Below are positions 25,151 to 34,273 of a stretch of DNA of 64,000 nt, piece after piece (positions within the stretch are counted from its first letter, which is position 1; each line of letters starts with the position of its first letter). Origin of the DNA: Chitinophagaceae bacterium (lineage in GTDB: Bacteria; Bacteroidota; Bacteroidia; Chitinophagales; UBA10324); the NCBI GenBank assembly GCA_016704325.1, contig JADJAG010000008.1:992001-1056000 (forward strand). Reading direction: 5' to 3'. The notes under the pieces are model-generated. The model searched no databases, had not been told where the DNA came from, and saw only the letters and a program-made list of their open reading frames with translations. The position numbers were made by a program, and so were the translations under genes.

Positions 25151-26374
25151 TTGAATAAAAGAAAAATCATCAACGACCCGGTGTATGGATTTATTACCAT
25201 ACCTACTGAATTAATATTTGATTTGATTGAGCATCCATTCTTTCAGCGACTCGGCCGCATAAAACAACTGGGACTCACCTACCTGGTTTACCCGGGCGCA
25301 CAACATACACGGCTACAGCATGCCCTTGGCGCTATGCACCTGATGGGACAATCGTTAGAAGTGCTTCGGTCTAAAGGAGCAGAAATAAGCAATGAAGAGG
25401 CTGAAGCAGTTACCATTGCCATTCTCCTCCACGACCTCGGACATGGGCCCTTTTCTCACACGCTGGAAAAAATACTGATTCCGGGAACGTCGCACGAAGC
25501 ACTTTCACTACTCATGATGGAGCAACTGAACCTGCAGTTTGATGGCAGGCTCTCCATGGCCATTGATATCTTTCTTGGTAAATACCCTAAGGCATTTCTA
25601 CACCAGTTGGTATCCAGCCAATTGGACATGGACCGGCTTGATTATCTCAATCGTGACAGTTTTTTTACCGGTGTCGCCGAAGGAGTAATTGGATATGACC
25701 GTATCATCAAAATGCTGATTATTAAGGATAATACCTTGATGGTGGAATCGAAAGGCATGTATTCCATCGAGAAGTTTCTGATCTCACGCCGTTTGATGTA
25801 CTGGCAGGTTTACCTGCACAAGACCGTGCTTGCCGCCGAACAAATGCTGGTGAAAATTTTTGAACGAGCTCATTCACTTGCTCTTATCAGGAAGCTGGAA
25901 TGTACTCCTGCCCTCTCCTGCTTCCTGAATAATCAACCGGGATCGGAAAGTTCAGTTAACCCGGAAGAACTCCTGGAACGATTTGCTGACCTGGACGATA
26001 CCGATGTAATCAGCAGTATTAAGATGTGGAGAAATGATCCGGACCAGATCCTTTCATGGCTCAGCAGGAACCTGTTGCTAAGGCAACTTTTTAAAATTGA
26101 ACTGCGAAACACGCCATTTGATACTTCTGAAATCTCGTTGATAAAAGATAAGATTCAGGGGAAAGCAAAGATTGATTATGAAGACCTTCATTATTTTGTA
26201 TTCACTGAAACAACCAGTAACCATGCATACAGTCCTGAATTGGGACCTATCAATATTCTCTTTAAGGATGGGAGCACTAAAGATATTGCTGATGCCTCAG
26301 ATCTGCTGAACATAAGGGTGCTGGAAGCAACGGTGGTGAAGTATTTTTTATGCTACCCCAAGGAAATACTTTGA
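25151..26374 (+). CDS. HD domain phosphohydrolase
   Basis: The 407-residue product starts KIINDPVYGFITIP and carries an HD domain: RLQHALGAMHL supplies the first His (about residue 57), LLHDLGHGPFSH the HD pair (H94, D95), and QLDMDRLDYLNRDS the distal Asp. This pattern matches the YdhJ/dGTPase-like group, which hydrolyses nucleotides or deoxynucleotides; the exact substrate is unknown. The start is TTG at 25151, directly before the conserved KRKIINDPVYG segment, with no ATG in a better place. It is divergent from porX across 220 bp. Confidence 0.9.
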   Translation: MNKRKIINDPVYGFITIPTELIFDLIEHPFFQRLGRIKQLGLTYLVYPGAQHTRLQHALGAMHLMGQSLEVLRSKGAEISNEEAEAVTIAILLHDLGHGPFSHTLEKILIPGTSHEALSLLMMEQLNLQFDGRLSMAIDIFLGKYPKAFLHQLVSSQLDMDRLDYLNRDSFFTGVAEGVIGYDRIIKMLIIKDNTLMVESKGMYSIEKFLISRRLMYWQVYLHKTVLAAEQMLVKIFERAHSLALIRKLECTPALSCFLNNQPGSESSVNPEELLERFADLDDTDVISSIKMWRNDPDQILSWLSRNLLLRQLFKIELRNTPFDTSEISLIKDKIQGKAKIDYEDLHYFVFTETTSNHAYSPELGPINILFKDGSTKDIADASDLLNIRVLEATVVKYFLCYPKEIL

Positions 26375-26719
26375 ACGCAGCATTCTGCCAGCAGAAAATC
26401 ACCAACACCAAGGATTAAGAATACGAAAGCCTGCTGCATAATACGGCAGTATATATAAATCAGACTGTATCAAATAGTTTGCTTCACCTGGTAAATCAAC
26501 CTTTGCAAGTAAATATGATTGCGTTTTTTTATGACCATTACCTGACAAATGCATGTCTGCAGAAATCCGCTGCAGAAACTAAGTCGTAAGTGATTCAAAA
26601 TGCGGGTGTTAAAACAAACCTGGTCAGTAACAAATTTCTCCTGGTCAGTATGCATTCGTATGCAGACTCACGTTTCCGCACTTAGATTTAATGATTGGAA
26701 TTCTTTTTGTTTAGAAACA
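26375..26719 (+). other. Intergenic region after the HD gene
   Basis: About 345 bp with no convincing coding frame. TAGATTTA at 26683-26690 could be a -7 element for the small frame that follows. No RNA gene or copy of the interspersed repeat was seen. Confidence 0.4.
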
Positions 26720-26911
26720 ATGAATTCAAAACAACATCACATGCTTATAGAAAACGACAGAACGATGGATGCTTTACCGGAAGCATCCGTCTTTTTAATT
26801 GCACTGATTCTGGATGGCTTTTTTAAAAATGAAGGTATCCAGGCACCTCGTGAAGAAGAAGATCCGCATATGGCCCACCTTATGGGCTTCGCAGAAATCT
26901 GTTACAACTAA
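26720..26911 (+). CDS. Possible small protein of unknown function
   Basis: A 63-codon frame from ATG 26720 encodes a product with a hydrophobic middle (ASVFLIALILDGFF), acidic surroundings and the ending HMAHLMGFAEICYN. A promoter-like TAGATTTA lies 30 bp upstream. Against it, the sequence GGATGCTT...AAGCATCC followed by T residues (about 26766-26793) inside the frame looks like an intrinsic hairpin. I do not recognise the protein; it could be a genuine small gene or chance. The frame is open back to 26600, but the added part looks non-coding. Confidence 0.33.
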   Translation: MNSKQHHMLIENDRTMDALPEASVFLIALILDGFFKNEGIQAPREEEDPHMAHLMGFAEICYN

Positions 26912-26938
26912 GCGCTTGTTCAGACAGCTAATCAGTTG

Positions 26939-28087
26939 TCACGCCAATTTCTGAAAAGCTTTGATCCAGCGTTCCGGCAATTCTTCTTTGCACGCCATTT
27001 GATAATCATTATATGAACAGGGCAAAAGGTGAGATTTTTTTTGATTCCTTGGCTTATTGCCGGCAGGCACCTCCATCCACCATCGATCTGACTTCTTGCT
27101 TTTCCAGAAATTCAAATCATACTTGTTCTCTTTTAAGTGTATTGTATATTTTACATAATCAACATCATCATCCTTTGGGTACTCATTTTTCCTGTTACCA
27201 TATCCATTAATAAAGTACCAGATAATATCGGCTGCTAACTGCACCGATTGTCTACCGGCATCAACCGAAGGATTACATCCATATATGCCGAATGAATCTA
27301 GCTTATCGCTTTGTCCGGCATAACTGGCAAGCTGGCAAGCTTCTTCAGCAAATAAGCCATTGGGGCCTGCACTCCTGTTACCAGGTGAATCACTTAAACG
27401 AATTACAGACATATCAAAACTGAAGAGGTTGGTTCCGCGCAAAACTGGTTCAACCTCTTCTATGCTTGATTTTACTTTTCCCAATCGGTAACTATCGAAA
27501 TGCAGCTTGTCAAGCAACTCAATTGCATACTGTGAAGTCAGGTGGGTTTGATAACCAATATGCGCAAAATCGAAGATGCAGGAAGGTTCGTATTGAAAGA
27601 GATTGAGGAGAAACCCTTCATCATCTATTTCCGGCTGCTCTTCCTTAAGGTCAATACATTGGTCGGCAACTGCAATGTTGATATTTCTGTTAAGGTCCTG
27701 ATACGCACCAAATTGGCCAAAAGTAAGGTCATGGCTTCCTCCAATAATAACAGGTACAATTTTAAGCCGGATCAGTTCATTCACTACTTTACTGAGTGCA
27801 ACATAAGTATCACTGATAGCAGCTCCCATTTCTATATTACCCAGGTCAACAATCTTTATGTCATCATTGAACTTCGCACGTGAAAACAATTGTTGCCGTA
27901 TCAGATCAGGTGCAAGGGCACAGCCGTTATTTCTCACCGATCCGCGGTCCTCTTTAACACCTATCAATGCAATGTCCATCCCTTCCGGATTAGGGCTGCT
28001 CACCACAAACATTCCCAGTTGTTGTGCAGTAAAATTATCTTCCGCAAAGAGATCGGCCGGTGCAGGCTGTAAAAACTCTTCAAACAT
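26939..28087 (-). CDS. Formimidoylglutamase/arginase-fold protein with altered metal site
   Basis: The 382-residue product has the ureohydrolase fold, with GGSHDLT at 116-122 in the place of GGDHS. The second ligand motif, usually DAHxD, reads DQCID (142-146), and the third, usually SxDxDxxDP, reads SFDMSVIRL (223-231). Thus two of the six usual manganese ligands appear changed (His to C144, Asp to S227). The sequence is of the type annotated as formimidoylglutamase (HutG) in Bacteroidota, which would take formiminoglutamate to glutamate and formamide. No hutH, hutU or hutI is adjacent. Activity should not be assumed. Confidence 0.8.
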   Translation of the reverse strand: MFEEFLQPAPADLFAEDNFTAQQLGMFVVSSPNPEGMDIALIGVKEDRGSVRNNGCALAPDLIRQQLFSRAKFNDDIKIVDLGNIEMGAAISDTYVALSKVVNELIRLKIVPVIIGGSHDLTFGQFGAYQDLNRNINIAVADQCIDLKEEQPEIDDEGFLLNLFQYEPSCIFDFAHIGYQTHLTSQYAIELLDKLHFDSYRLGKVKSSIEEVEPVLRGTNLFSFDMSVIRLSDSPGNRSAGPNGLFAEEACQLASYAGQSDKLDSFGIYGCNPSVDAGRQSVQLAADIIWYFINGYGNRKNEYPKDDDVDYVKYTIHLKENKYDLNFWKSKKSDRWWMEVPAGNKPRNQKKSHLLPCSYNDYQMACKEELPERWIKAFQKLA

Positions 28088-28292
28088 GTTGCTTTATTTA
28101 AACGCGGTAAAAATAGAAATACGGCAACAAAGTAAAGAGTAAGGCCGCGCCAAACTTTCCGGTGACTGTCTTGTTTCACCTTATCCTCTCAGCACGGCAA
28201 TGATGGTATTTATGAAGCATACTAAACCTGTTGCTTCCCTGATCTTGTATTGGTAAGTGTTGTTTAATTATTTTTGACCGAAATAATAGTGA

Positions 28293-29399
28293 ATGACAAA
28301 TATTTTGAATATGGAGATTCTTGGAAATTCATTGCAACGAATAGGTATATTCCTGGTTATTATTCTTTTTGCCTTTGTATTCAGCAGTTACCTCTCTAAA
28401 ATATTCAGTTCGTTCATTTTCCGCTTGCTTCGAAAATATACCCCTGAGCACTATGGTGAAAAATTTTATGCCTTGGTATTGCAACCACTTCAATACCTGG
28501 TACTAGTGATGATTATCAGAACAGCCATTGAATCACTAACCTATCCGCCTTCATGGAAAATTGAATTTTGGAATATGCCCCTTCAGGTTGTATTGGATGA
28601 GTTATTGTGGTCCATTGTGCTCCTGGCTTTTACCTGGTTTCTGCTACGCATTATCGATTATATCGCCTTTATTCTGCATGAACGCGCCGCGGTGACAGAT
28701 TCCAAGTCAGATGATCAGCTGGTGCCCTTCATTAAAGACGCGCTTAAGATATTTATTGTTGTTAATGCTTTATTTGTCTTGTTAGGTGTCGTGTTAGACC
28801 TTGACCTGACCTCCCTGCTTGCAGGCCTTGGCATTGGTGGACTTGCTATTGCATTTGCGGCGCAGGAAAGCATTAAGGACATTTTCGGTTCTATCACTGT
28901 TTTTCTTGACAAACCCTTTGTGGTTGGCGATCTTGTTAAGATTGGCGAAGCGGAAGGAACCATTGAAAAAGTAGGACTTAGGAGTACAACGATTCGTACC
29001 GGCAACCTAACGGTAATCACGGTCCCGAATAAAAAGATGCTCGATTCGAACGTAGAAAATCATACCATTCGTTCACATCGCCGGGTAAGGCAGGTTATTG
29101 GATTATCCTACGATACAAATGCAATGCAACTAAAAGAAATTACCGGTGATCTGATTGATTTCTTAAAGAATAATCCACGATTAAATAGAGATGTGGTGGT
29201 AGTATTTGATGAATTTGGCGAGAATTCACTCAACCTCCTGGTCATTTATTACATTCCATTTACTGCTTATGAAGAGCACATGCAGGAAAAAGAAAAGGTA
29301 AACTACAGAATTATGGAAATTGTTAGGTCACATGGCAGTAGCCTTGCATTTCCGGTACGGGAAATTAAAATTGATCCGGATCTGTTTAAAAGGTTGTAA
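28293..29399 (+). CDS. MscS family mechanosensitive ion channel
   Basis: The 368-residue product has several N-terminal hydrophobic segments and the MscS pore helix and beta-domain region: LAGLGIGGLAIAFAAQE, then SIKDIFGSITVFLDKPF and VGDLVKIGEAEGTIEKVGLR. A C-terminal alpha/beta vestibule follows. The glycine/alanine-rich pore helix and VGD motif are hallmarks. It would open on membrane tension to release solutes under hypo-osmotic shock. It is divergent from the arginase-fold gene across about 205 bp and probably stands alone. A weak hairpin followed by TTTTT lies just after the stop (29412-29440). Confidence 0.93.
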   Translation: MTNILNMEILGNSLQRIGIFLVIILFAFVFSSYLSKIFSSFIFRLLRKYTPEHYGEKFYALVLQPLQYLVLVMIIRTAIESLTYPPSWKIEFWNMPLQVVLDELLWSIVLLAFTWFLLRIIDYIAFILHERAAVTDSKSDDQLVPFIKDALKIFIVVNALFVLLGVVLDLDLTSLLAGLGIGGLAIAFAAQESIKDIFGSITVFLDKPFVVGDLVKIGEAEGTIEKVGLRSTTIRTGNLTVITVPNKKMLDSNVENHTIRSHRRVRQVIGLSYDTNAMQLKEITGDLIDFLKNNPRLNRDVVVVFDEFGENSLNLLVIYYIPFTAYEEHMQEKEKVNYRIMEIVRSHGSSLAFPVREIKIDPDLFKRL

Positions 29400-29510
29400 T
29401 TGATGATACCTGATAATCTGCGTGTAATTAGATTAACCTTTTTGGCAAAATGAAATTCTGAATTTAGTCAAACATTACGTCAGTTTGATATTACGAACTA
29501 AGACCTCCTT

Positions 29511-31931
29511 TCATTTTTGCACCATTACATCTTTTACCTGCCTGAACAATTCTTCCTCATCATAATTCAGCTTAGGTTCTTCCTGGTCGTACCGGATCTG
29601 AACCCGCAATGCCTTCAAGCCCTGCAAACCCTGTAATGGTTCTAATTCTACATGCTCATGCATTCCGGTGATCCATCCTTTGCTTCTCATAAACTCGAAA
29701 TACCGCTCATATTCTTTAGCTTCTTTTTCCTGGGTATAAATAACGGCAATTTTATGTGGTTGCGTCAATCGCTCATTGGTACCTTTGATCAGCGCTTTAT
29801 CAATTCGTTTCTTCACAATTTCATAACGGATATTGTAAGCACCGGCTACATCAAAGCGCTTTTCATCCATTCGAAACATGATGGCAAAAGGATTGCTGTA
29901 ACATAAAATCAACTGTGTGGTTTCCAGTGGCATCGGAAGTTCCGGTAATAACTGGTGTGTTTCTCGCGCAATATTCACCATGGTGATCAATTGCCAAAGG
30001 CGAAAATTCTTTACATATACCGGATCGAACTTTCCTTCCTGTAATATTGATTGGCCAAGGTAGATATTGTATTCCACCCCATCTGTCTTGTATTTCTCGA
30101 AGTAATGAGGCAATAATAACTGCGTGCGTGCTTCTTCTTCCTCAAGCATTCTTGCCACCACATCGTTAATCATGGTAAGGCTCTTCTCAAAATTTTGCCG
30201 CCTAAAATGATAAATTTCATGTTCAGGATCCAGTAAGGTAAAATAGCTTTCTATCGCTTGCTTCAAATGAGTTGCTTGTTCTGCCAACAGGCGGAAGGTA
30301 GGTTCTACTTCCTGTTTCATAAATTCAAGTATGCCTGTCTCATCACCTGAATCCAGGCTGTCCTGAAGCTTTAAAATGTATTTATCCGCCCTGAAAATCA
30401 TTTCATCCAGTATACTTAACGGATACTCTTTATAGGCCAGTTGAAGAATTTTCTTTGCAGCATTTAAGTATTCAATCAGGTCTTCCCTGATGGCCTCATT
30501 ACGACGCTCTGAAGATCCCCTGATATCAACCTGTCCGTAGATAGGCATCACATCTTTTAACTCAATAGGAGCGATCCTATTCTGATCTGTGGTTGAATTG
30601 AGTCTTATCAGTTCCAGGGCTGCTTGTGAAAACTTCCATTCCACCGATGGATGAATGGAAGTAAAATGCTCCTTTATGGTAGCTTGTACCTGTGTATCAA
30701 AATCTTTGGCAGCACGCTGAAATGCCACCGCAATCAATGGCAGGATCTCCTTCACCTTCAGCATGGAAATAAAGTTGAGTTCGTTAGGACGGGGACATCC
30801 GATCTCAATCGCACCGATCAGGTCCTTCTCATGAAAGACCGGTACCACAATAATACTGCGTATGCCTTCTCGCATTAATTCTTGCTCAATGCAAGTTAAA
30901 CTAGGGAGCTTTTCCAAATCATCCACCAGGTATGGCGCAGCTCGTTCCACTGCAGCATGATAGATCGAATTTTCAAAATTGTCCATCATGAGATATGCCT
31001 TTTCAGGTGGAATCAGACAAAACCAACTCTCCATATTACAGTTGGCCATTTGGCCCCGATAGCTGAAAATAGGAGCAAGCCCAACCCTTAAATCCGGAAT
31101 CTTAAAGAAATTGCGGAACTTCTCTTCGATCTCACTGATATTCTCCTTTGAAATGATGGAGCCTGATTGCAAGAGGATGTATTCAATCTGCGAAATAAGT
31201 TCGCGGTCTGTAATATCCATCATCCTGTAAACAGTTATGCCGCGGAATTCAAAAGTATCAGGTGGAAAATGCTCCAGCCAGAAGGAGGCATTAAAAAAAT
31301 CATCTTTCAACGGGCTCAGATCAATCTCACGCAGCGGTTTCGGTTCCTTCAATGCAATAACTTCTGCAAACATCGTATTGATTTCCGGTTGATAAAATTT
31401 GGTGAGGCCGGTCATCTTATCAAATTCTTTGCTTTTCATTACATCAGGATGCATGATTTTGAATCCATAATACTTCTCAAGTATGGCCATGCCGGCATAT
31501 GCAATCAGCTCATTTATACCCTTGCTGACATCCATCTTGCTCAAGTCCCATACACCATCCTCATCAGCAACAAGCATTTCTTTAAACCTGGGTGATGCAT
31601 AGACCGTAATTGGCTGAAAGGGAACTATGATGCCAGCAACATAATTTTCAATCATGGAAGTAGGTAAGACGGTAGATAAAAGCAAGTCGGCTTCCTTACG
31701 ATACTTTTTCAATACTTCAAGATCCTCTATTGGTTTTAACAAGGCCGGTATCTCCTTAACAGTCTTGAGTATCTGTTCGTACAACATTGCCTCCAGGGCG
31801 AACGGGTCCATTGCCCGTTCTTCCAGGCGCCTGATCAGAGATTGAAAACTGAGTGTTGTTCTGTACGGGAATCCGAATCTGGTAGCGTATCCGCCAATAC
31901 CTTTCGGAAGCGGGGATTCTTTTAAAGCCAT
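29511..31931 (-). CDS. Large GAF-domain protein of unknown function
   Basis: The 806-residue product contains a GAF-like region at about residues 290-405 (AVERAAPYLVDDLEKLPSL; IRSIIVVPVFHEKDLIGAIE; NELNFISMLKVKEILPLIA). No kinase, cyclase, GGDEF, EAL or DNA-binding domain is recognisable. The remainder is mostly helical, with Glu/Leu-rich stretches in residues 440-650, and a C-terminal region rich in basic and acidic residues. No signal peptide or membrane helix is present, so it is cytosolic. Similar long GAF proteins without output domains occur in Bacteroidota without assigned roles. ATG 31931 is the furthest-upstream start. Confidence 0.85.
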   Translation of the reverse strand: MALKESPLPKGIGGYATRFGFPYRTTLSFQSLIRRLEERAMDPFALEAMLYEQILKTVKEIPALLKPIEDLEVLKKYRKEADLLLSTVLPTSMIENYVAGIIVPFQPITVYASPRFKEMLVADEDGVWDLSKMDVSKGINELIAYAGMAILEKYYGFKIMHPDVMKSKEFDKMTGLTKFYQPEINTMFAEVIALKEPKPLREIDLSPLKDDFFNASFWLEHFPPDTFEFRGITVYRMMDITDRELISQIEYILLQSGSIISKENISEIEEKFRNFFKIPDLRVGLAPIFSYRGQMANCNMESWFCLIPPEKAYLMMDNFENSIYHAAVERAAPYLVDDLEKLPSLTCIEQELMREGIRSIIVVPVFHEKDLIGAIEIGCPRPNELNFISMLKVKEILPLIAVAFQRAAKDFDTQVQATIKEHFTSIHPSVEWKFSQAALELIRLNSTTDQNRIAPIELKDVMPIYGQVDIRGSSERRNEAIREDLIEYLNAAKKILQLAYKEYPLSILDEMIFRADKYILKLQDSLDSGDETGILEFMKQEVEPTFRLLAEQATHLKQAIESYFTLLDPEHEIYHFRRQNFEKSLTMINDVVARMLEEEEARTQLLLPHYFEKYKTDGVEYNIYLGQSILQEGKFDPVYVKNFRLWQLITMVNIARETHQLLPELPMPLETTQLILCYSNPFAIMFRMDEKRFDVAGAYNIRYEIVKKRIDKALIKGTNERLTQPHKIAVIYTQEKEAKEYERYFEFMRSKGWITGMHEHVELEPLQGLQGLKALRVQIRYDQEEPKLNYDEEELFRQVKDVMVQK

Positions 31932-32273
31932 TTCTTCAAATTTGAATGGATAAAGTTAGTGAATCTTTAATGTGAAATCAATACCTGGCTGTATGCTATT
32001 TCTTCAACCTTGTCATTTAGTTAAATGCATTAGGCCGCGTAATCATGTATGTGTTGACGGACAATGCTGCAATGTATTTTATGGGCGGTCCATAATTCTA
32101 AGGCCTGACGACGCTAAAAAATATGTTGAATCTGTCGGTTTTTCATAATCAAAGAATTGCAGGTAGAATAGACCCTTAATTAATAAATCGAAAACAAATC
32201 ATACGCTGAAACTTCAGGAGTCTCTGATGAGTACGCTATTGTCTAATACCTTAAGAGACTATTTCGCTGGCTG
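31932..32273 (-). other. Intergenic region between the GAF and pit genes
   Basis: This 342-bp gap has no coding frame of note. AGTCTCT (from about 32219) and AGAGACT (to about 32260) could pair across a loop near 28 nt, close to the 3' end of pit, but no T-run follows. Nothing else stands out. Confidence 0.35.
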
Positions 32274-33260
32274 TCAAAAAAGGGTCGTAATGTAGTAAAT
32301 GACAGCAGCAACTGCCATAGAAATCGGGATGGTAATAATCCATGCCCATAGCAATTTGCGTGTTACACCCCATCGGACGGCAGATACTCTTTTGCGGATT
32401 CCTGTGCCAATGATGGACCCTGTTATAGTATGTGTGGTACTTACGGGAATACCCATTTGCGCGGTTGAAAATAAGGTGATTGCGCCGGCTGTTTCAGCAG
32501 CAAATCCTTCAAAAGGTGTAAGATGGGTAATGCGCTGCCCCATCGTTTTTACAATCCTCCAGCCTCCCATCATCGTGCCAACAGCCATTGCCGTCTGACA
32601 GGAGATAACTACCCAAAAGGGAATATCATCATCTTTTGTCAATTGACCCGCCGCGATCAAAGCAGCAAAGATGATCCCCATAACCTTTTGTGCATCATTT
32701 GCTCCATGCCCAAGGCTATATGCAGCAGCAGAGGCAAGCTGCAACTTCCTGAATACTTTATCAACTTTATGCGGTACAAATGAACGGCAAAGATGCATCA
32801 ACAATATGGACAATACGAGAGACACTATCATTCCAACAACTGGTGCCAGGAAAATAAAACTGATGATGCGAAAAAGCTCACTGCTATATACAGCACCAAA
32901 GCCGGCTTTCGCTATCGCAGCACCGGCAAATCCTCCAACCAGCGTATGGGAAGAACTGGAAGGAATCCCAAAATACCAGGTTAACAGATTCCAGGCAATA
33001 GCAGCAATCAGTCCGCTTAAAATTACTTGCAGTGTTACTACCTCTGGATGCACAATTCCCTTACCAACAGTAGAGGCAATATGCAATCCAAAAACCAGGA
33101 AGGCGATGAAGTTGAAAAAAGCGGCCCATAAAACAGCTAACCCGGGCGACAAGACCTTTGTAGATACTATGGTAGCAATTGAATTCGCAGCATCATGAAA
33201 GCCATTGATAATATCAAAAATGAGTGCTAATGCTATCACCACAATTAATAAAACCATCAT
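32274..33260 (-). CDS. PiT family inorganic phosphate transporter
   Basis: The 328-residue product is a low-affinity phosphate permease of the PiT family. It has about ten hydrophobic segments and the two inverted family signatures: GFHDAANSIATIVSTKVLSP near the N-terminus and GHGANDAQKVMGIIFAAL in the middle. PVSTTHTITGSIIGTG and the first-half SSSHTLVGG are the matching motifs. It is transcribed after the DUF47 gene (36-bp gap), a pairing common to many bacteria, in which the PhoU-like partner modulates the transporter. The pair is divergent from pstSCAB. Confidence 0.95.
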   Translation of the reverse strand: MMVLLIVVIALALIFDIINGFHDAANSIATIVSTKVLSPGLAVLWAAFFNFIAFLVFGLHIASTVGKGIVHPEVVTLQVILSGLIAAIAWNLLTWYFGIPSSSSHTLVGGFAGAAIAKAGFGAVYSSELFRIISFIFLAPVVGMIVSLVLSILLMHLCRSFVPHKVDKVFRKLQLASAAAYSLGHGANDAQKVMGIIFAALIAAGQLTKDDDIPFWVVISCQTAMAVGTMMGGWRIVKTMGQRITHLTPFEGFAAETAGAITLFSTAQMGIPVSTTHTITGSIIGTGIRKRVSAVRWGVTRKLLWAWIITIPISMAVAAVIYYITTLF

Positions 33261-33296
33261 AAACGGAAGGTGGATGTTTCTTGATTAAATAAGGAA

Positions 33297-33944
33297 TTAA
33301 GCGACCTTAACGATGATTGATTCCAATACATTGGCCACATCTTCTGCTTTATCTGTAGCTGTCTCCAGGGCGGAAAGGATCTCCTTCATCTTAATCAGTT
33401 CAACCGCATTTTTCTCCTCTTCAAAAAGCTTGGCAACAGCATGATCGAAGATATCATCTGCATGATTCTCAATACTGTTAATCCTTACACAGGCATCTGT
33501 AATTCTTCGAAGATTCTTGAGGTTCCTCAATTCCATCACTGCGATATTGATCTCTTTTGCACTGGTCAGGATCAATTCGGAAAGTTTAATAATTTCAGGA
33601 GTAAAATTGGTAATCTTATATAACTCCATCCTCTTGGAAGCGCCATGAATGTAGTCGAGCACATCATCTATACAGGATATGAGACGGTGTATGTCTTCTC
33701 TGTCAAATGGGGTGATAAAGTTCTTTCCGAGCTCATTGAAAATCTCATGGGCTATCTCATCACCTATATGTTCCAGCTTCTCTACTTGCCGCATGTGTAC
33801 AATACGCAATTCCGGTGAAGCCGCGGTTACAGCCAGGTTAAGCTGTTCAGCGCATAGCTTAAGATTGGCTGCCGCCTTTTCAAATAAAGGGAAGAAACTT
33901 GTGTCCCGGGGTACGAAAAAGCTGATGAAACTATTAATTGTCAT
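33297..33944 (-). CDS. DUF47 (PhoU-like) regulator of the phosphate transporter
   Basis: The 215-residue product begins MTINSFISFFVPRDTSFFPLFE, as DUF47 proteins normally do, and is all-helical with the metal-binding-type motifs seen in PhoU-like proteins (EKLEHIGDEIAHEIF; RINSIENHADDIFDHAV). It sits directly upstream of pit and is probably co-transcribed with it. The frame is open back to 34043, but the added residues are unrelated to the family, so ATG 33944 is preferred. It probably adjusts Pit activity to phosphate status. Confidence 0.9.
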   Translation of the reverse strand: MTINSFISFFVPRDTSFFPLFEKAAANLKLCAEQLNLAVTAASPELRIVHMRQVEKLEHIGDEIAHEIFNELGKNFITPFDREDIHRLISCIDDVLDYIHGASKRMELYKITNFTPEIIKLSELILTSAKEINIAVMELRNLKNLRRITDACVRINSIENHADDIFDHAVAKLFEEEKNAVELIKMKEILSALETATDKAEDVANVLESIIVKVA

Positions 33945-34117
33945 GGTCCAAACGTCAGGAAACCAGTTTTGGCTAGCGATTTCCATTGGCAGTAAATATA
34001 TAGGATTGCCATAACAATAACTTAACACAAAAAGGCAGAACAACCCTTTTCAATTGATAATCAATAGTTTGAATTTGAATTTTGAATCTTAACAGCCTGA
34101 AACCCTAATAGTCAATG

Positions 34118-34163
34118 TTAAATTAAGGTTACCAAAACATTAACAAAATAACCATTTGGTAAC
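34118..34163 (+). promoter_or_regulatory. Putative Pho box array and inverted repeat before pstS
   Basis: Hexamers TTAAAT (34118), TTACCA (34129) and TTAACA (34140) are spaced exactly 11 bp apart, with a weaker ACCATT at 34151. The 11-bp period with hexamer cores is how PhoP/PhoB-type regulators bind in other phyla. The same stretch holds a 9-bp inverted repeat, GTTACCAAA (34128-34136) and TTTGGTAAC (34155-34163). It lies between pstS and the divergent DUF47-pit genes and could control both. Confidence 0.55.
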
Positions 34164-34194
34164 ACCCAATAGCCAGGTTCACGGTAGCCAGTTT

Positions 34195-34202
34195 TAATTT
34201 TG
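34195..34202 (+). promoter_or_regulatory. -7 promoter element of pstS (TAATTTTG)
   Basis: TAATTTTG fits the Bacteroidota consensus TAnnTTTG exactly. It lies 72 bp before the pstS ATG and about 40 bp after the Pho-box-like array. No TTG -33 element is evident, as expected for an activator-dependent promoter. Confidence 0.5.
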
Positions 34203-34273
34203 CACCCAGTATTTGAAAGTTAAGTCTGTCTTAACATCGAAATTTTTTAACCTTTTAATAACCTGCTATTAAG

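Noticed and set aside
32211..32262. Possible hammerhead ribozyme (GAAAC and CTGATGAG near each other)
   Set aside because: The two core boxes are in the wrong order and no GAAA box follows CTGATGAG at stem II distance. Only a loose AGTCTCT/AGAGACT pairing remains.
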